Source of the DNA: Cordylochernes scorpioides
Taxonomy: Eukaryota > Arthropoda > Arachnida > Pseudoscorpiones > Chernetidae
Assembly (NCBI GenBank): GCA_030710605.1
Contig: CP092886.1
Span: forward strand, 165,012,573 to 165,076,572
Direction of reading: 5' to 3'
DNA length: 64,000 nt
The first letter of the stretch is position 1; each line of letters begins with the position of its first letter. A program made the translations under genes and the position numbers. Shown here in pieces: positions 51,616 to 63,590 of the stretch. The notes under the pieces are model-generated. The model did not search any database. It had not been told where the DNA came from and worked only from the letters and a program-made list of their open reading frames with translations.

Positions 51616-52804
51616 GTATTACTGTTGTTTTACACAGTTATCAATTGATATATTAGACATTTTTCAACATCTTTGTACACTTTTATTATCAGAAAATCTT
51701 TATTGTCTTTATAATGTCTGATACAGCTTTTGTTGTTTATTTGCGAACCGCCAAAAGTGACAAAAAGAAATCAAAAAGGGATGATGATAACCTGTGTCTT
51801 GCAGATTAAAATTTTCATAGAAACATATATATATACATATTTATTGCTAGCTATATATCACATTTAAAATACACCATTTCGTCATCAAACGATAACTCAT
51901 CATAGATTCTTGTGTGTGATTAGCTAAAGTAGTATCGTTCATTTTCTTGGGTACAACTCTGGTGTTTAAAGTTAGCTCCATTAAAAGAAGTTTATTTACA
52001 AAGTGTTATTTGAAGCTCTCGATGAGTTTACTTTCCCAAACCGGCGGTCCCTACTGCTATAATCAGAAGGTTTTTAAATAAATATTGGGCGTGAGCTACC
52101 GCTTGCTACTGTCACTCAACGCCGCCCGAGGCGACTGCTATTTAAAAGGAGGGGGACATAAACCTTTTGTTTATTTACGTTAGCGCCGATTCCTAAGAGT
52201 TCTTTTTCTGACTACACTTTTCAATTTATTTTAGATTTATAAAAAAGTGTTACTTTTTCCTATAATGCGACTTTTTATTTTTGAGATTTTTAAAAAAATT
52301 ATGTGCATCTTATTTATCAAAATTTTGATTTTATATTGTACTTAATATGGTATACTTAATGATTTTAATAATACACACATATCTCTCCTTATTTAAGAAA
52401 AATTGATTAAAAACTATTCTCAAAGCAATTTCTAACTGTTTTACATGTCCTCAACTTCTTTCATTTTTACTGAATTTACACGAACAAACAAGATGCCACA
52501 AGCATACAATATACAAGAAAACAACAACTACAATTTTTCTTCCAACATACAATCTACGAAAGCATGCAGCATGCCGTTAACATACATCATACCAGCAACA
52601 TACAAGATACCACCAATTAACATTATATTACCATGGAATATTTAGTACCGTTTGATAAACGCCATATATTTATAAAGACCACACATGAAAACGATAAAAA
52701 TTTGTTGAGAAATACATAAAGTAATTTAATACACAAATATATTTTGAAAATATCTCTTCTCCCACACATGTGATTTTCACATAAAATACATTATAGAGAG
52801 ACAT
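51616..52804. other. unassigned; GC-richer patch near 52090-52195
   Basis: CAACGCCGCCCGAGGCGACTG followed by CTATTTAAAAGG looks like a short promoter-like patch. No coding exon was recognised. The 66-codon frame at 52445-52645 is a chance low-complexity frame. Confidence 0.35.
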
Positions 52805-52995
52805 TCATGGAATTTTTTTCTGGAGAATATTAATAAAAAAGTGCACATCTCCCGTTAAAAGAGACGCAAACATTATGCGCCTTCTATTGACCGTCTCTTC
52901 AATCTAGTGCAATCAGGTCGGTGACAAAGCCACAACACCAACTTTAGACAATTCAGAAGGCCCACTTGGAGACAATGCCTTTGGCTCTGTTCTGT
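52805..52995 (+). mobile_element. foldback family E, diverged copy
   Basis: CTGGAGAATATTAATAAAAA, GCACATCTCCCGTTAAAAG and CCACAACACCAACTTTAGAC match E copies. Confidence 0.55.
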
Positions 52996-53072
52996 GGTGC
53001 ATAAGTGTTGCATCCATTTAACGAATGAGGTAGCCTTTGATAAGGTACAATTTGGATTATAGATTATAAACG

Positions 53073-53240
53073 CAAGGTAATAAGACCAAATCCAAATATA
53101 TAAATAGTGTGTGACATTTCGGTAACATCGTTGTTACCATTCTCAGACAAAAGTACTGAATATTTTCTAAATATGGTAACAACGCTGTTACCGAAACGTC
53201 ACCCACTATTTATTTATTTTGATTTGGTCTTATTACCTTG
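53073..53240. mobile_element. foldback element with GGTAAC hairpin
   Basis: CAAGGTAATAAGACCAAATC and GATTTGGTCTTATTACCTTG are exact inverse ends. On the minus strand the centre reads CTGAGAA, GGTAAC...GTTACC, GAAATGTC, again a hammerhead-like order with A at position 8. Confidence 0.75.
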
Positions 53241-53716
53241 AGATAGCCTTTCTTTTTTATTTATTATCAATGCAATCATTCAAATATGAATTTTGGATTT
53301 CATTAAGAAAAATGGTCTTTGATGTAACGATCTCAAGGAAATATTGGACATATCTTGTGGTTATAAACAATATATAGGTGTAGCGTGTATATGCGTGTAT
53401 ATATGTATATATATTTTAAATTTAATGATGTAACTGTAAATAAAATTCAAAGAATATCTCTTTATGTAAATAATATTTATGAATCTTTCTAAGTCGCTTT
53501 CTGTGTATCTTTCCATGTTGAATATTTTCTTTGTTATATTTGTATGTATATTTAGCGCAAGTGTCCCTAGGGGGACATAGCGTTTTGAATTGAAATAAAT
53601 AAATAAATATATATATAAACGTAATTATTTTAAACATAAACTTGAATAATTTTGCGAAACAACAACCTGTGTAGTATTTAAAAACTTACCTAAGGAGCAT
53701 ATTGCCGATATAGTAG

Positions 53717-53959
53717 CTCGAAGCTTGGTCTGATCGCGAACATAGAGATATCCGAGAGTTGGTTGAAGAGCGCTGGGAGAAACAGATGCATCGCTCGGAA
53801 GAATCTAAGCGAGCAACAGAGTTCAAGTTTAAGGTGAAAACTTTCCTCCGAGGTCGTCGCCCTGCCTTATATCGACCTCCCCCGATCGATGCTTTTATCC
53901 ACCGGGGGTGCGAACAATACAACTTTCAACTTATCAATAAAATCATTTATTTAGAATGA
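53717..53959 (+). CDS. unassigned open frame with protein-like composition
   Basis: The frame is open from a stop at 53714-53716. It reads EAWSDREHRDIRELVEERWE, then KQMHRSEESKRATEF, KFKVKTFLRGRRPALY and RPPPIDAFIHRG, before turning low-complexity and stopping at 53957-53959. The first ATG in frame is 53759. The charged, helical make-up in a GC-richer block suggests a real exon or a degraded gene. I do not recognise the family. A minus-strand frame overlaps. Confidence 0.3.
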   Translation, partial: LEAWSDREHRDIRELVEERWEKQMHRSEESKRATEFKFKVKTFLRGRRPALYRPPPIDAFIHRGCEQYNFQLINKIIYLE

Positions 53960-55004
53960 AAATTATACAAATTATGTTTGCAACCGTCATTAAACTAAGT
54001 TTATTATGTCAAATAATACTTTTAAATAGAATTAAATAAGCATTGAACTCAGATTAGTGTTTTTAATAAAAAGGGTTTTGGGCGTCGCCACGAGAGGGCA
54101 ACACGAGCAAGGAATTATCCTGCAGTTGAGTTTGCTGACTGGAGATAATGGATGCTTCTGCAGGATCAAAGGTAATTTGAACATTATTTAGATTTTAATA
54201 TTCTTCTACACTTTTCTATTCCAGAATTACGTCAATTCAGGGAGCTTCATGTAAAAAAAAGGGAAATCTGACAGGACCCATCTAAACGGAATCAGTAAAT
54301 ATGCAAAAATAGATTCGATATATTTTTTATTCGGTCAAGAACCACTTGGTCATACTTATAAACCATAAATACGAAGTCATGCACAAGTAGATTATGATAT
54401 ATATTCTATTTATAGCTTGTGTGCTTTTGGGGACCTTTATCTCACTTAGCCGAGTCAGCTCATAGATATTTTTACAAGAACTTACATTTCATTGTTCTTC
54501 GTGCTGTATTATTTGTAATATATACAATACAATCATTTAAATGAGGTTGATACTTTTAGTAATTATATTCTATATATTCACGCAAATAGAAAACAGTTGA
54601 GATTTTATATTAATATATTTCATATTTTGAATAAAAATAACATAGATAAAAAAACTAATATGCTCCATATTGAAAAAGCAATGTCGGCTGTCACATTAAA
54701 CAATGCTAACGTTGTAGATAGGTTATCTTCAGGTTATCAAATTGAATGTTGCAAGATGGCTACAATCGGCTATCGGAATAACATTCATCTGAACGTTATT
54801 TTATTGATATTTGACCATATGGAAATATCTTTCATTCTTGGAATGATCAAAAGCCATCAACTTGCACCCTTGTGTTAACCAAACTTTTTCTTTAACATAA
54901 AAAAAATGAAACAGTAAAGAAAAATCAAGCGATGAATTGATGAGACGTCATACTCTTTCTTTATTTTTATTCTTTTTAATCGCATGTCACAAGTCCCACT
55001 CACG
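53960..55004. other. mostly unassigned; possible short first exon
   Basis: An ATG at 54148 begins MDASAGSK and is followed by GTAATT at 54172, a weak donor. This is a possible short exon only. The 93-codon frame at 54597-54878 has no motif. Confidence 0.3.
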
Positions 55005-55150
55005 CACACTGGTCCAAAATACCTTTTCAGAGATTCCTCAGTGATCGTATTAGTGGGTCGCTGAGGTCAAGCTTGCAACAAGCTAAGAAGAGCTAACTGC
55101 CTGAAACGCATACATGGTTGACATTTTATATTCATAGAGAAAAAGGCAAT
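55005..55150. mobile_element. very diverged family C relative
   Basis: GGTCCAAAATACCTTTT, GGTCGCTGAGGTC and CTGAAACGCATACATGG recall the family C centre. No intact core. Confidence 0.35.
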
Positions 55151-55351
55151 AGATGGGGTAATGGACAATCATCAATTTACCGTCTAATCCTTATTTATTT
55201 GTGGCTTTTTCACCGACCCGAGGCCGCTAGTTTGCGGCGACGGTCAATAGATGGCATCTAGTTTTGACGTTTAATTTGACGGGAAAAGAGCCCTATGTTT
55301 TTATAGATAAATTCCCTCCAGGAAAAATTTCCATCTATATATAAGTATTAA

Positions 55352-55603
55352 ATATTAAAAATGCATATATTGGATTGAATAAAAGATTTATTTGCCAATA
55401 TTTCGGTTGGCTGAACGCCAACTTTTATCGATGCATCACATTTTTTGTATACAAAATTTATTATATTTATTTATTAATTATATTTATTTATTATATTTAT
55501 TATATTACCAAAATGTAATGCCTCGATAAAGGTTGGCGTTCAGCCAACCGAAATATTGGCAAATAAATCTTTTATTCAATCCAATATATGCCTTTTTACT
55601 ATT
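55352..55603. mobile_element. foldback family D, copy with long loop
   Basis: ATATTGGATTGAATAAAAGA and TCTTTTATTCAATCCAATAT are exact inverse arms. Both arms contain a GTTGGCGTTCAGCC hairpin, so the element has two opposed modules. Confidence 0.85.
55519..55561 (+). ncRNA. hammerhead-type module, family D
   Basis: Stem I is TGCC/GGCA, where the 7342 and 24311 copies have TACC/GGTA, a compensated change. Core TCGATAA (U3-A8, C at position 4). Stem II GGTTGGC/GCCAACC. GAAATATT follows. Confidence 0.45.
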
Positions 55604-55689
55604 TAATGATTCAAGTATGGATTGCTCTATTTTCAGAACAATATATAAGTATATATACAATATTCATTACGTAATATGCACCATATTGG

Positions 55690-55970
55690 CTAAAATAATT
55701 TATAAAAAAAAGGGAAAGAGGATGGAGGTATCCATTTCCTTCAACGTAGATAATGCGCAATCCCTCTCAGAGAGTCCACACCGACTTACCTGTCCTCTGG
55801 TATCCTGCCGGATGGGCGGACACCAGAGGGCGAGAGGTATCCGTTCAAACGACGCTATCCTAATGAGGAGTGATGCACAACGGACACCAACATGTCTTCG
55901 CTTTTAACCGTTACATTTGCCTCAGCTATTGTTGCACCGAATAAACCTGTGTCAAAGCGTATTACCTTAT
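55690..55970 (+). other. GC-richer block, unassigned
   Basis: CCACACCGACTTACCTGTCC and GGACACCAGAGGGCGAGAGG precede ACCGAATAAACCTGTG. An AATAAA in this setting suggests an LTR or the end of a transcript. The 124-codon frame (55533-55907) runs in from family D sequence and is not convincing. Confidence 0.3.
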
Positions 55971-56152
55971 TCTGTTTATTTTAGTTTAGCTTTATGCGGA
56001 ATTCCTTTATTAGGCTAAGCTTGAAGAATCAGCGGCCATCTTTGACGTCGCGTGACGAATATCTCCAATTATGGAAAGCTTAATGAATGTGAACAGAGTG
56101 ATAATGCTAGCAAGACTTTTCGACTGCATCAATACAAGGTGGAACCTATGTT

Positions 56153-56466
56153 ATGAGCATACAAACCCACGTCCGGGTTTTCATTAGGCGGGTGTGGTTG
56201 CGATATTCCTCTACCATGCCTATCTATTACATCACACTCCTCGTCAGGAGAGTGTCAATGCTCCTCAACGACATAAGACATATAGCGGATAATCCTGCTA
56301 GGGAAACTGAAAGCTCTAAAACAAGAAAATATTCTCAATTAAGCGGTTCACTTCGAGCTCGAGCTAAGTCCCTCGGGAGAGGATTGAGACAAAGCCGATC
56401 GAAGATGATTAACCATCATTGATGAACTTAGCTCTCGTCGGGTTCGATTCCCAGCCGTTGCATATT
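56153..56466 (+). other. open frame and tRNA-like B box, unassigned
   Basis: An 89-codon frame (56153-56422) has an Arg-rich end (KSLGRGLRQSRSK) and no known motif. GGGTTCGATTCCCAGCC at about 56440 is a good B box, but no matching A box or acceptor stem is visible. It is probably a SINE-like fragment. Confidence 0.25.
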
Positions 56467-56520
56467 TTCAGCATCTTGGTACTTTGCTACAATGCTTTGC
56501 GGTTTGTCTTACTAGTAAAG

Positions 56521-56592
56521 AGTCACTGGCCGAATTATCTTTAATTTGAAGAACTATGAATGCCGGCCAGGCAACCTCTATCTTTACGATCA
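56521..56592. mobile_element. foldback family F fragment
   Basis: CACTGGCCGAATTATCTTTA, GAAGAACTATGAATGCC and GGCAACCTCTATCTTTACG. Confidence 0.7.
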
Positions 56593-56657
56593 GTTTTAAG
56601 TATATGAAAATAAAGATTAATATGATTTAATATCTCTGATAACAATTTATTGTTAGT

Positions 56658-56715
56658 ATGATGCATTAGAGCGCCATCTATTAAAAGAAATTGAAACTAT
56701 TTTGAAATTTATTAT
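56658..56715. mobile_element. foldback family B terminal fragment
   Basis: GATGCATTAGAGCGCCATCT then TTGAAACTATTTTG. Confidence 0.6.
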
Positions 56716-56893
56716 ATTTTGAATAGTATATATATACGCGTCAAAAGGTTTCGATTTCTTTATAATTGATTGAAAGTCGCTTCTTGCATTTAAGACGTTA
56801 TAAATTTCGCATAGGTGTTAAATCTGTTATAACTCTAGTCAACGGAGTTGTGTTTTTCAGGTTGAAACATTCAGCTAGCGTAGATCATAGATG

Positions 56894-56990
56894 TTGGTAA
56901 AGAGAGAACATTCAAAGACAAAGAGGATAAGTTTCTTTTTAATAAAAAGAAACTTATCCTCTTTGTCTTTGAATGTTTTCTCTTTACCAA
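56894..56990. repeat. 97-bp near-perfect hairpin
   Basis: TTGGTAAAGAGAGAACATTC and GAATGTTTTCTCTTTACCAA differ by one base. AAAGACAAAGAGGATAAGTT and AACTTATCCTCTTTGTCTTT are exact. The centre is A/T. Confidence 0.9.
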
Positions 56991-57480
56991 GTTACTCCAG
57001 AGGATTTTACCTTGTTTAAAGATCATAGATGTCCTTGAATGCTCTCGATGCAGAAGAGGTTTGTTCAACCTACCGAAATAATCAGCGATGTGCTGACAAT
57101 ATGGTGTCAGCCCCGTGCAGGGGAAAAACAAACTCGCTGTCGTGAAGGATACACAACGCACGCATCAACAAACAGGCCGTACTGAGTGAGTTGAAGCAAG
57201 GTGTGCGTGTTGTTTTTTTCTCACTCTACGGCTGGGAATTGTCTAGCGGATAAATTGGCGTCTCTCCACATAGTTCTAGTAGAGAATCTTCCCACAGTCA
57301 TATATGAGGCGGATTAATTATAGCATTTATAGACTAAACATAAAAAAAATTAAAAATATATTTTTAGCTTTAAATATATGAAATGGGGCAAGAAATTACA
57401 TAATAACAAGAATACCTGGTTTAGGATGTTATATAGAAAATTTGTTTCAATTAAACTTTAAAACACGACGCACAAAATTG
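56991..57480. other. unassigned spacer
   Basis: No gene was seen. The 96-codon minus frame at 56871-57161 overlaps the hairpin. Confidence 0.45.
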
Positions 57481-57660
57481 TTAGACGTTCTTTAATAACT
57501 CCACTTCTGCTTTACAACACTTGGCTAGCGATCTCACGCAACAACACTTACCCCGCGAATCCCTATGTGATTTCCTTCGGGAACAATGAGAGAAAGGGAA
57601 TGAACTGCGCATGCGTCATTTCGAGATAACGCTGGGGAGTGAGAGAGAGCCAATAAGCGA
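57481..57660 (-). promoter_or_regulatory. candidate minus-strand promoter with splice donor
   Basis: On the minus strand the order is TTATTGGC (CCAAT type, about 57650), CGCATGCGCAG (close to an NRF1-type site, about 57606-57616), then GCGGG followed by GTAAGT (about 57555). CCAAT plus NRF1-like plus donor is typical of a TATA-less housekeeping first exon. Each motif is weak alone. Confidence 0.3.
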
Positions 57661-57992
57661 ATAAAACGAACATCCTTCTATATAAACATATATATTGGAA
57701 TATAATGTAATCCTTAGGTTGAAAATGATCAATAAATATTGATATATTCTCAATACAAGGTCAAAGTGCAAAATCCGCTCAAATCAGAAAATTTTACAAA
57801 TTATTATTTTTATAATATTACAAAAAAATAAATTATTTATTTAAAGTCAATATGTACATGGCGCTTCTGCCACCGCAGCAGTTTGATGGAAGATCGCTAG
57901 CGGATCTCCGATATTTTTTAATGTAATCTCTCTCTCATTTGAAAATATCTAATTATATTTTATTTTATATATATTATATATATAATATATAA

Positions 57993-58171
57993 ACTCGTGG
58001 GAAAAACTTAAGGAAGTGGAAAGTCTTTGAATTCGCCGGTTGTCTGTTTTTTTTTCACACTTGGTTATCTCTTGTGTCTTTAATAAAGGTCACTGTGTAT
58101 CAAATATCAGATTTTTTGTCTGAATTCCGAAATACAAGCTAAAATGCACAACTACCTTAAGTTTTGTCCAT
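57993..58171 (+). mobile_element. MITE family A copy
   Basis: CTCGTGGGAAAAACTTAAGG at the left and CTTAAGTTTTGTCCA at the right, with the usual interior and a short deletion after the T run. Confidence 0.8.
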
Positions 58172-59002
58172 ATATATAAGAAATTAAAAAAAAGAAATAT
58201 GAAAAATTTATGTTAAAAAATTTCTGAGTGATCAGCAAAATAGAGCGAGTTTTTAAAATATTAATTCCCATGTTACAATTTAGTGCCATTTTTGTACATT
58301 TGAGAATAGATCTTAAAATGTATCATTTTATTTGGCTGTTGTTGTTTGAAAGTTATTTTTACAATTTTATATATTGAGAATTTCAATATATTCGGAATAT
58401 TATTAGTGAATAAAAATCGATATATTAATTGGAATATCGATATAAACATATAAATTATATATTATATGCTTCATTGTATTTAAACCTAATGTAGCGGGTA
58501 GAAATTTGCCTTAATTTAAAACAAAGAAAATTATACCAAACATACCACCTAGCGCCATCTACCTGCCAAAATTTTAAACGTTTTCCTCATCGGGGCGAAT
58601 TATTTATCAAGCTTCAGTAGTTTTAACAATTTGTCTATCAAAAAAGGAAAAATAAAATAATAAATGATAATATAATGAAATTATTAACATTTGAATCGTT
58701 AGTTTGATAACCTTTGGGAATGAGAATTTTATAATACAATTTTGATTTTAAAAACTTTACTATAATAAAAACTCTCTTATTTGTATAGGCATAACTAGTT
58801 ATTCAGCCAAAATTAATATTAGAATGCCGCATATATAGCCTCGACTGTGAAAAAGAGACCAACTACGGATAAAAGACTAAAATTGTCTTCCTCCCAGTGT
58901 TTTAATCCTTGGAGTTTTTGGCTCGATGCCAAAGTGCTTCGCGTGACATAGGCACAATCCCTGTCACACTGAACTAATAACGGAAATAGAAAAATAAGCC
59001 GG
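58172..59002. other. unassigned spacer
   Basis: AT-rich. AGCGCCATCTACC near 58552 recalls foldback ends. Confidence 0.45.
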
Positions 59003-59480
59003 ATGATTACATATAAATCTCATTGTGGACAAGACAACATCATGTTTGAGGCTCTATCCACTAAAGGTAGGTTGAGCTTAGAGGAGATTGGTATATGTAA
59101 TGACAGAAGTTTCGAAAGTATTGTTAGTAAATTGAACATTCTGTACCCTAGGAAGCACGTGGTATTATGCAATGCCTTAAATTAGAAGAAGGTCTTAATC
59201 GGAGAGTTAAGAAGAGTCCTCTGGTTTAAAAAAAAATTCCTGGCCATTAGAGATAAAAATAGAGCACAGGTTTGACGACAGCCTAGTGCTTGAAATTTTC
59301 CTCGAGAATATGCTCGATAAGTATAGAGAGGCTGTTGTTCGCAGCGAGGTCAAATCAATAGACAAAGCAGTCAGTGTCGTAGCCACGGAAGATATTGTAT
59401 AACAACGCTGTAGCTTCATGAAATGGGTATGTTCAGTAGAAGAGGATCAGGAAATTAATAGCATTAAGGGAGAGATGAAG
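59003..59480 (+). other. possible degraded coding region, unassigned
   Basis: Two stretches look protein-like. One is 59003-59185 (GQDNIMFEALSTKGRLSLEE). The other is about 59245-59403 in another frame (FDDSLVLEIFLENMLDKYRE, then AVVRSEVKSIDKAVSVVATE). They may be parts of one decayed gene. I cannot name it. Confidence 0.25.
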
Positions 59481-59647
59481 AATGAATTTTGACAATTATA
59501 CCGCATGTGTTTCTTTTAAACGAAAAATCAAAATTTATTTTAAGGACAAACAACGATTATATCCAACCTTAGGGATGAATAGGATGAATTGTGAAGAGTC
59601 TCAGGGATAGATGAAGATGCTTAATCAACTGATGTAAGTGTCCTGGA

Positions 59648-59843
59648 CATTAATTAAACAATTAAAAAGGTTTCCGGAGATAAATTTATTTTTATTTTAA
59701 AACCGAATCAAGCTTTCATCAGACGGCGTTTTCTTCATTATATATGTTCTCCTGTAGAAGTACAGAGATGCCCGAAAGCTTGAGACGGTTTTAAAATAAA
59801 AAGAAACTCATCTCCATAAAAAAATTTAATTGTTTAATGTGGA
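59648..59843. mobile_element. foldback element
   Basis: CATTAATTAAACAATTAAA and TTTAATTGTTTAATG pair, followed by CGGAGAT/ATCTCC, TTTTATTTTAAAACC and GGTTTTAAAATAAAA. Confidence 0.8.
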
Positions 59844-61084
59844 TATGCTTAATGCCAGTGTAAGCATTTAGAGGCAGACATTATTATGGGCTTATACCTT
59901 TTGTATTTGAGAGAACTGGGGAGAATCCTCTGTGTAGGATAGTTCAATTTTTCCTCAAGCTAATATAGCGTCTGTCAGTTCCCAATGTCCTTTCCTTACA
60001 TGTCCAACCGATCTTAGCTTATTAGTCTCCTCAATTAACGCTGTCTACAAGAACATATTTTTATATGCGTATGCTTGATAGCCACTCATAGTAATCCGCT
60101 GACGTTTGTTCAGGATTCGTTTTTATGAAGTTTTTTTGTTTTGAAGAATCAAGATAGAAGGTTTATTCACGACACACACGGAACGACTCGTGTGGATACC
60201 TCTCTCTTTATTTTTTAAAATTTATTTATATTTTTAGAATTGTCCCGTGAGCTTTTTCCCTCCCGACAGCGGGAGGTTTTCCTTACGTATCAATAAGATG
60301 CTTGGAAGATTGGTTAGTTTTTTTGGTGGAACCTTCTGTCACTCTCTCGAAACTATTTGACAAACATTAACATTTTAGAGCCTTTGAGTTATCTGGAAAT
60401 AATGTTTTGTATTTGATTAGCAAACTGATCTACCACACCTTATCTTTGAACGAATGTCGCCATGTTTGTACATAAAGGGTTCAAAGGTGATGTGAGTGGC
60501 TCGTCCTTGAGAGTTATGTAGAGACGCTTTAAAATCGTGCTCTATGCTTGGTTATTGTCTGGTGATCTCCGCGCATACCTGTGTAGCCCGGTCCGCTCTC
60601 ATCAACGCTGGAATAAAATACATGTACTGGGTTTATTATAACTTATATCGTGTTACTTTTTAATTTACGTCTTACTTTTTTGTTGTTGTACTTTTTTGTG
60701 TGCCCTTTCGGTCTAATCGCCTTAGAGTACATTTTACCTTTTGTTTGTCAATCCTGAAAAAGGTAACTTTTGTCATTGGTTAAATAGGAAATAATTCGGT
60801 TCAACAAGGATAATGCCCTCAACTTGTCAGATTGTAGACGCTACTACATCCAGACAATGAGGAAGCGATAATTCATCAATTTCTGCGTGGAGTTCTACTG
60901 AAGAATTTTATTATCCAATTTATTTGAAACTATACATAATTCTCCTTTGAACGTAATACGCGCATTATTTAATTAAGCGATCGTAACTGTTTTCCCAAAG
61001 AATCAAATATGTATTGAATGAAGATGGCTATGATTTTCGTGTGTGTGTAACGTTGTGTTATAGTTGGCAAATATATTACATAGT
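59844..61084. other. unassigned, 1.2 kb
   Basis: No repeat family member or convincing open frame was seen. Confidence 0.5.
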
Positions 61085-61252
61085 ATACTGTTCTTAAAAT
61101 AACAGACACTTCGCCCATAAAATTTTTCATTTTATTTATTCGAGATATTCAAGACAAATTTTGGTCCCGAGATATTTGAAAAATAAAAGAAAAATCTGGC
61201 TGAAGTATCTGTTACTTCAAGAACAATGAATACCGGCAACCACTATCTTCAA
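61085..61252. mobile_element. foldback family F, diverged copy
   Basis: CTGTTCTTAAAATAACAGAC and GTTACTTCAAGAACA are inverted; the right end carries GGCAACCACTATCTTCAAC. Confidence 0.6.
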
Positions 61253-61680
61253 CATTTTTTAATATCTTCAAACTGAGCCGTTTTACTAAATATTCACACG
61301 CAATTACCTCTATATTAGCGATAAGAATTAAAACAATTCATACCAAAACCAACAATGCCAAGCATTATCAAACGAAATGCATAAGATTCTAAATAGATTA
61401 ATTTCAAGTAATATCTTCGCTCAAAGTTAATATAAATTATATAACCCGAAGAAAGAATTTGTAAAATGATTTTCCCCTTCTCTCTTTGTATGCAAATGTA
61501 AATAGGTTTGGTTTCTTGACTTTTGGAATCTTTTTCTTAATCCGTTCTCCCTTCAGGAGACGCTTTATAAAGTTCTGAATTAACAAAACTCTATGTGCGC
61601 ATTTTTGTTTCTCTTTATCACACAATGGGTCACCATATAATACAGCTTTAGTAAGAGGCGGCATTTATTTAATCTACGAA
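61253..61680. other. unassigned spacer
   Basis: The 75-codon Lys-rich minus frame at 61437-61664 has no motif. Confidence 0.45.
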
Positions 61681-61686
61681 CCGCAT

Positions 61687-61945
61687 AACACCAGGCTAAT
61701 GTAGGAAGGTATGAATTGGTAGCGTCTGTTCTCCATAGGAGCGGCTACAAAGGGCGTCTGCGTCTGCACTCCATGTCAGGAGACCAAAAGAAGCAAAGTC
61801 ACACAGAGTGGTACTTCCAGGTCTTCAGACCAACAGCAGATGCACCCCTCTTTCCTTCTCCATGATGTCTACGAAGCTGAAACGATGGAACCCAATGGAG
61901 ATCGTTTAAACGACTTGTGGAATAAACAACAACAACAACGAACTG
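61687..61945 (+). mobile_element. LINE 3'-end fragment with (CAA)n tail
   Basis: AGGAGCGGCTACAAAGGGCG recalls the 1038 and 47103 copies. The end ATGGAGATCGTTTAAACGAC plus TTGTGGAATAA and CAACAACAACAAC matches the 35439 and 43363 LINE family, including the codons for the terminal MEIV. The two LINE 3' types are therefore related, or this copy is a mosaic. Confidence 0.7.
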
Positions 61946-62440
61946 CATTTTAATATGATTTGAAAATAAAATTCATTACACAGTATAAGCTCCATAAGAC
62001 GACACTCTTTCTAGAATAAATCTCAATATAAAAGGACGGTTTTCTTCGCTATAATGACCGTCTTAACTAATTAACAACTTTCTGGTAAGTTTAGGTGCAC
62101 CTCACTCTAAAGGAAACTTTGATTCATCAACTATTGTATCCTTTACATAGAGGTGTTATACTGTATTAAAATTATGATTGAAATCTAATATAAAAAACGA
62201 TATTTGAGAAAGTGCGGAGGTTATGTTGGGAAGGATAGAAAGTTGGGCACCGGATGTTGGGACTGTTTATAACTCAGCGCCGTGCCCCTCGCGTTATTTT
62301 AGCCACCCACCTGTGGAGACCCCGCGACCCAATCTTCAGGGGCCAAACCTCTATATTATAACCTCCATATTGTTTCAATTTATTTTTTCACTCTTTAAAC
62401 ACAATCACATTTTATTATTGAAATCTAATGCACTTTGTTC
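61946..62440. other. unassigned; GC-richer patch 62240-62350
   Basis: The patch (GCGCCGTGCCCCTCGCG, CCTGTGGAGACCCCGCGACC) is inside an 80-codon frame (62223-62465). No motif was recognised. Confidence 0.35.
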
Positions 62441-62454
62441 AATAGCGAATTTAG

Positions 62455-62515
62455 TCACGACTTAAGGACAGTAGAAGTTTGTATTGTGTATAAAGGAACA
62501 TTCGTGCTTTTAAAT
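62455..62515. mobile_element. foldback family B fragment
   Basis: GACTTAAGGACAGTAGAAGT and AAGGAACATTCGTGCTTTTA match the 35340-35405 arm. Confidence 0.45.
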
Positions 62516-63138
62516 CCTTTCATTTTATATGTATAGACCGCACGTTATTGCTTAGTATTTATTGTCCGGGACTGGAGGAGGAGAGAGAAATTTCTCCTAA
62601 GTTACAGCGAGTTTAAATTATTTGGAGTGATTTATTAAATATAGAAAATATTAAAGAAAACTAACTTGAATTTGTGTGAGAAAAACGAGTCAAAAATTAA
62701 AATATTTCAAAGGATTGCTTCCTCTTTTCCAGTTTATTGATTAATACAAACGTTTTATATATAGTTATAAAGAAACGAGCAATCGCTCTAGATATGTATA
62801 AATTTAAATTGTTGCCTATTTTTTTAATACAAAGCCAGGTACGCTATCTTTGTGTTTTTGTTGCTCTATATATTAATAGATAGTTTTGTTGGAAAACAAA
62901 AAATATATATCGTATTTATGGACAATAATGAAACCCGATGTAACTGTTATGAGATAACCCGGGTTCCTGTGCAACTTGTGAGAGATTTCAAAATGAACCA
63001 CCAGTAATTTATCCTAACACAATTCTCTCGGATATTGGATAAGAATACCAAGGTAACAATAAGAAGACCATATAAGTATTCTTTACTCTAGATATGTACT
63101 GCATTGGACTGAAGCTAATTGCAATGTTGCTGAACCGT
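62516..63138. other. unassigned spacer
   Basis: No recognised gene or repeat. Confidence 0.5.
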
Positions 63139-63590
63139 CTTTGTATCACTAAAGTCCGTCGTTATAACTCTAAGCCCTTCGTTGTAGCAATAAAGCCCGT
63201 CGTGGTTGCTCTAAATTCCGTCATGTTATTCAACCGAGTACGTCGTTATAGGACTAAATTCGGTCGTTGTTGCCCTAAAGTCCGGCGATGCAGCACTAAA
63301 TTCCGTCCTTGTTGCACTAAACTCCTTCGTTGTTGCACTAAATTCCATCGTGGTAGCATTAGACTCCGTCGTTGTAGCACTAAATTACGTCGCTGTTGCA
63401 CTAAATTCCGTCGTTGTAGCATTAATTCCGTCGTTGTTTCACTAAATTCTGTCGTTGTTGCACTAAATGCATTCGTTTTTTGCGCTAAAACCCGTCGTTC
63501 TTGCGCTAAATTCCGTCGTTGCAGCACTAAAATCCGTCGTTGTACCACTAAAATCCGTCGTTTTAGCACTAAGGTCCGTTGTTGTAAACC
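63139..63590. repeat. 21-bp minisatellite, about 21 imperfect units
   Basis: The unit is CGTCGTTGTAGCACTAAATTC with many substitutions. Because 21 is a multiple of 3, one plus frame (63094-63639) reads a seven-residue repeat of type RRCSTKF and a minus frame also stays open. The imperfect units and lack of a gene context favour a non-coding minisatellite. Confidence 0.9.
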
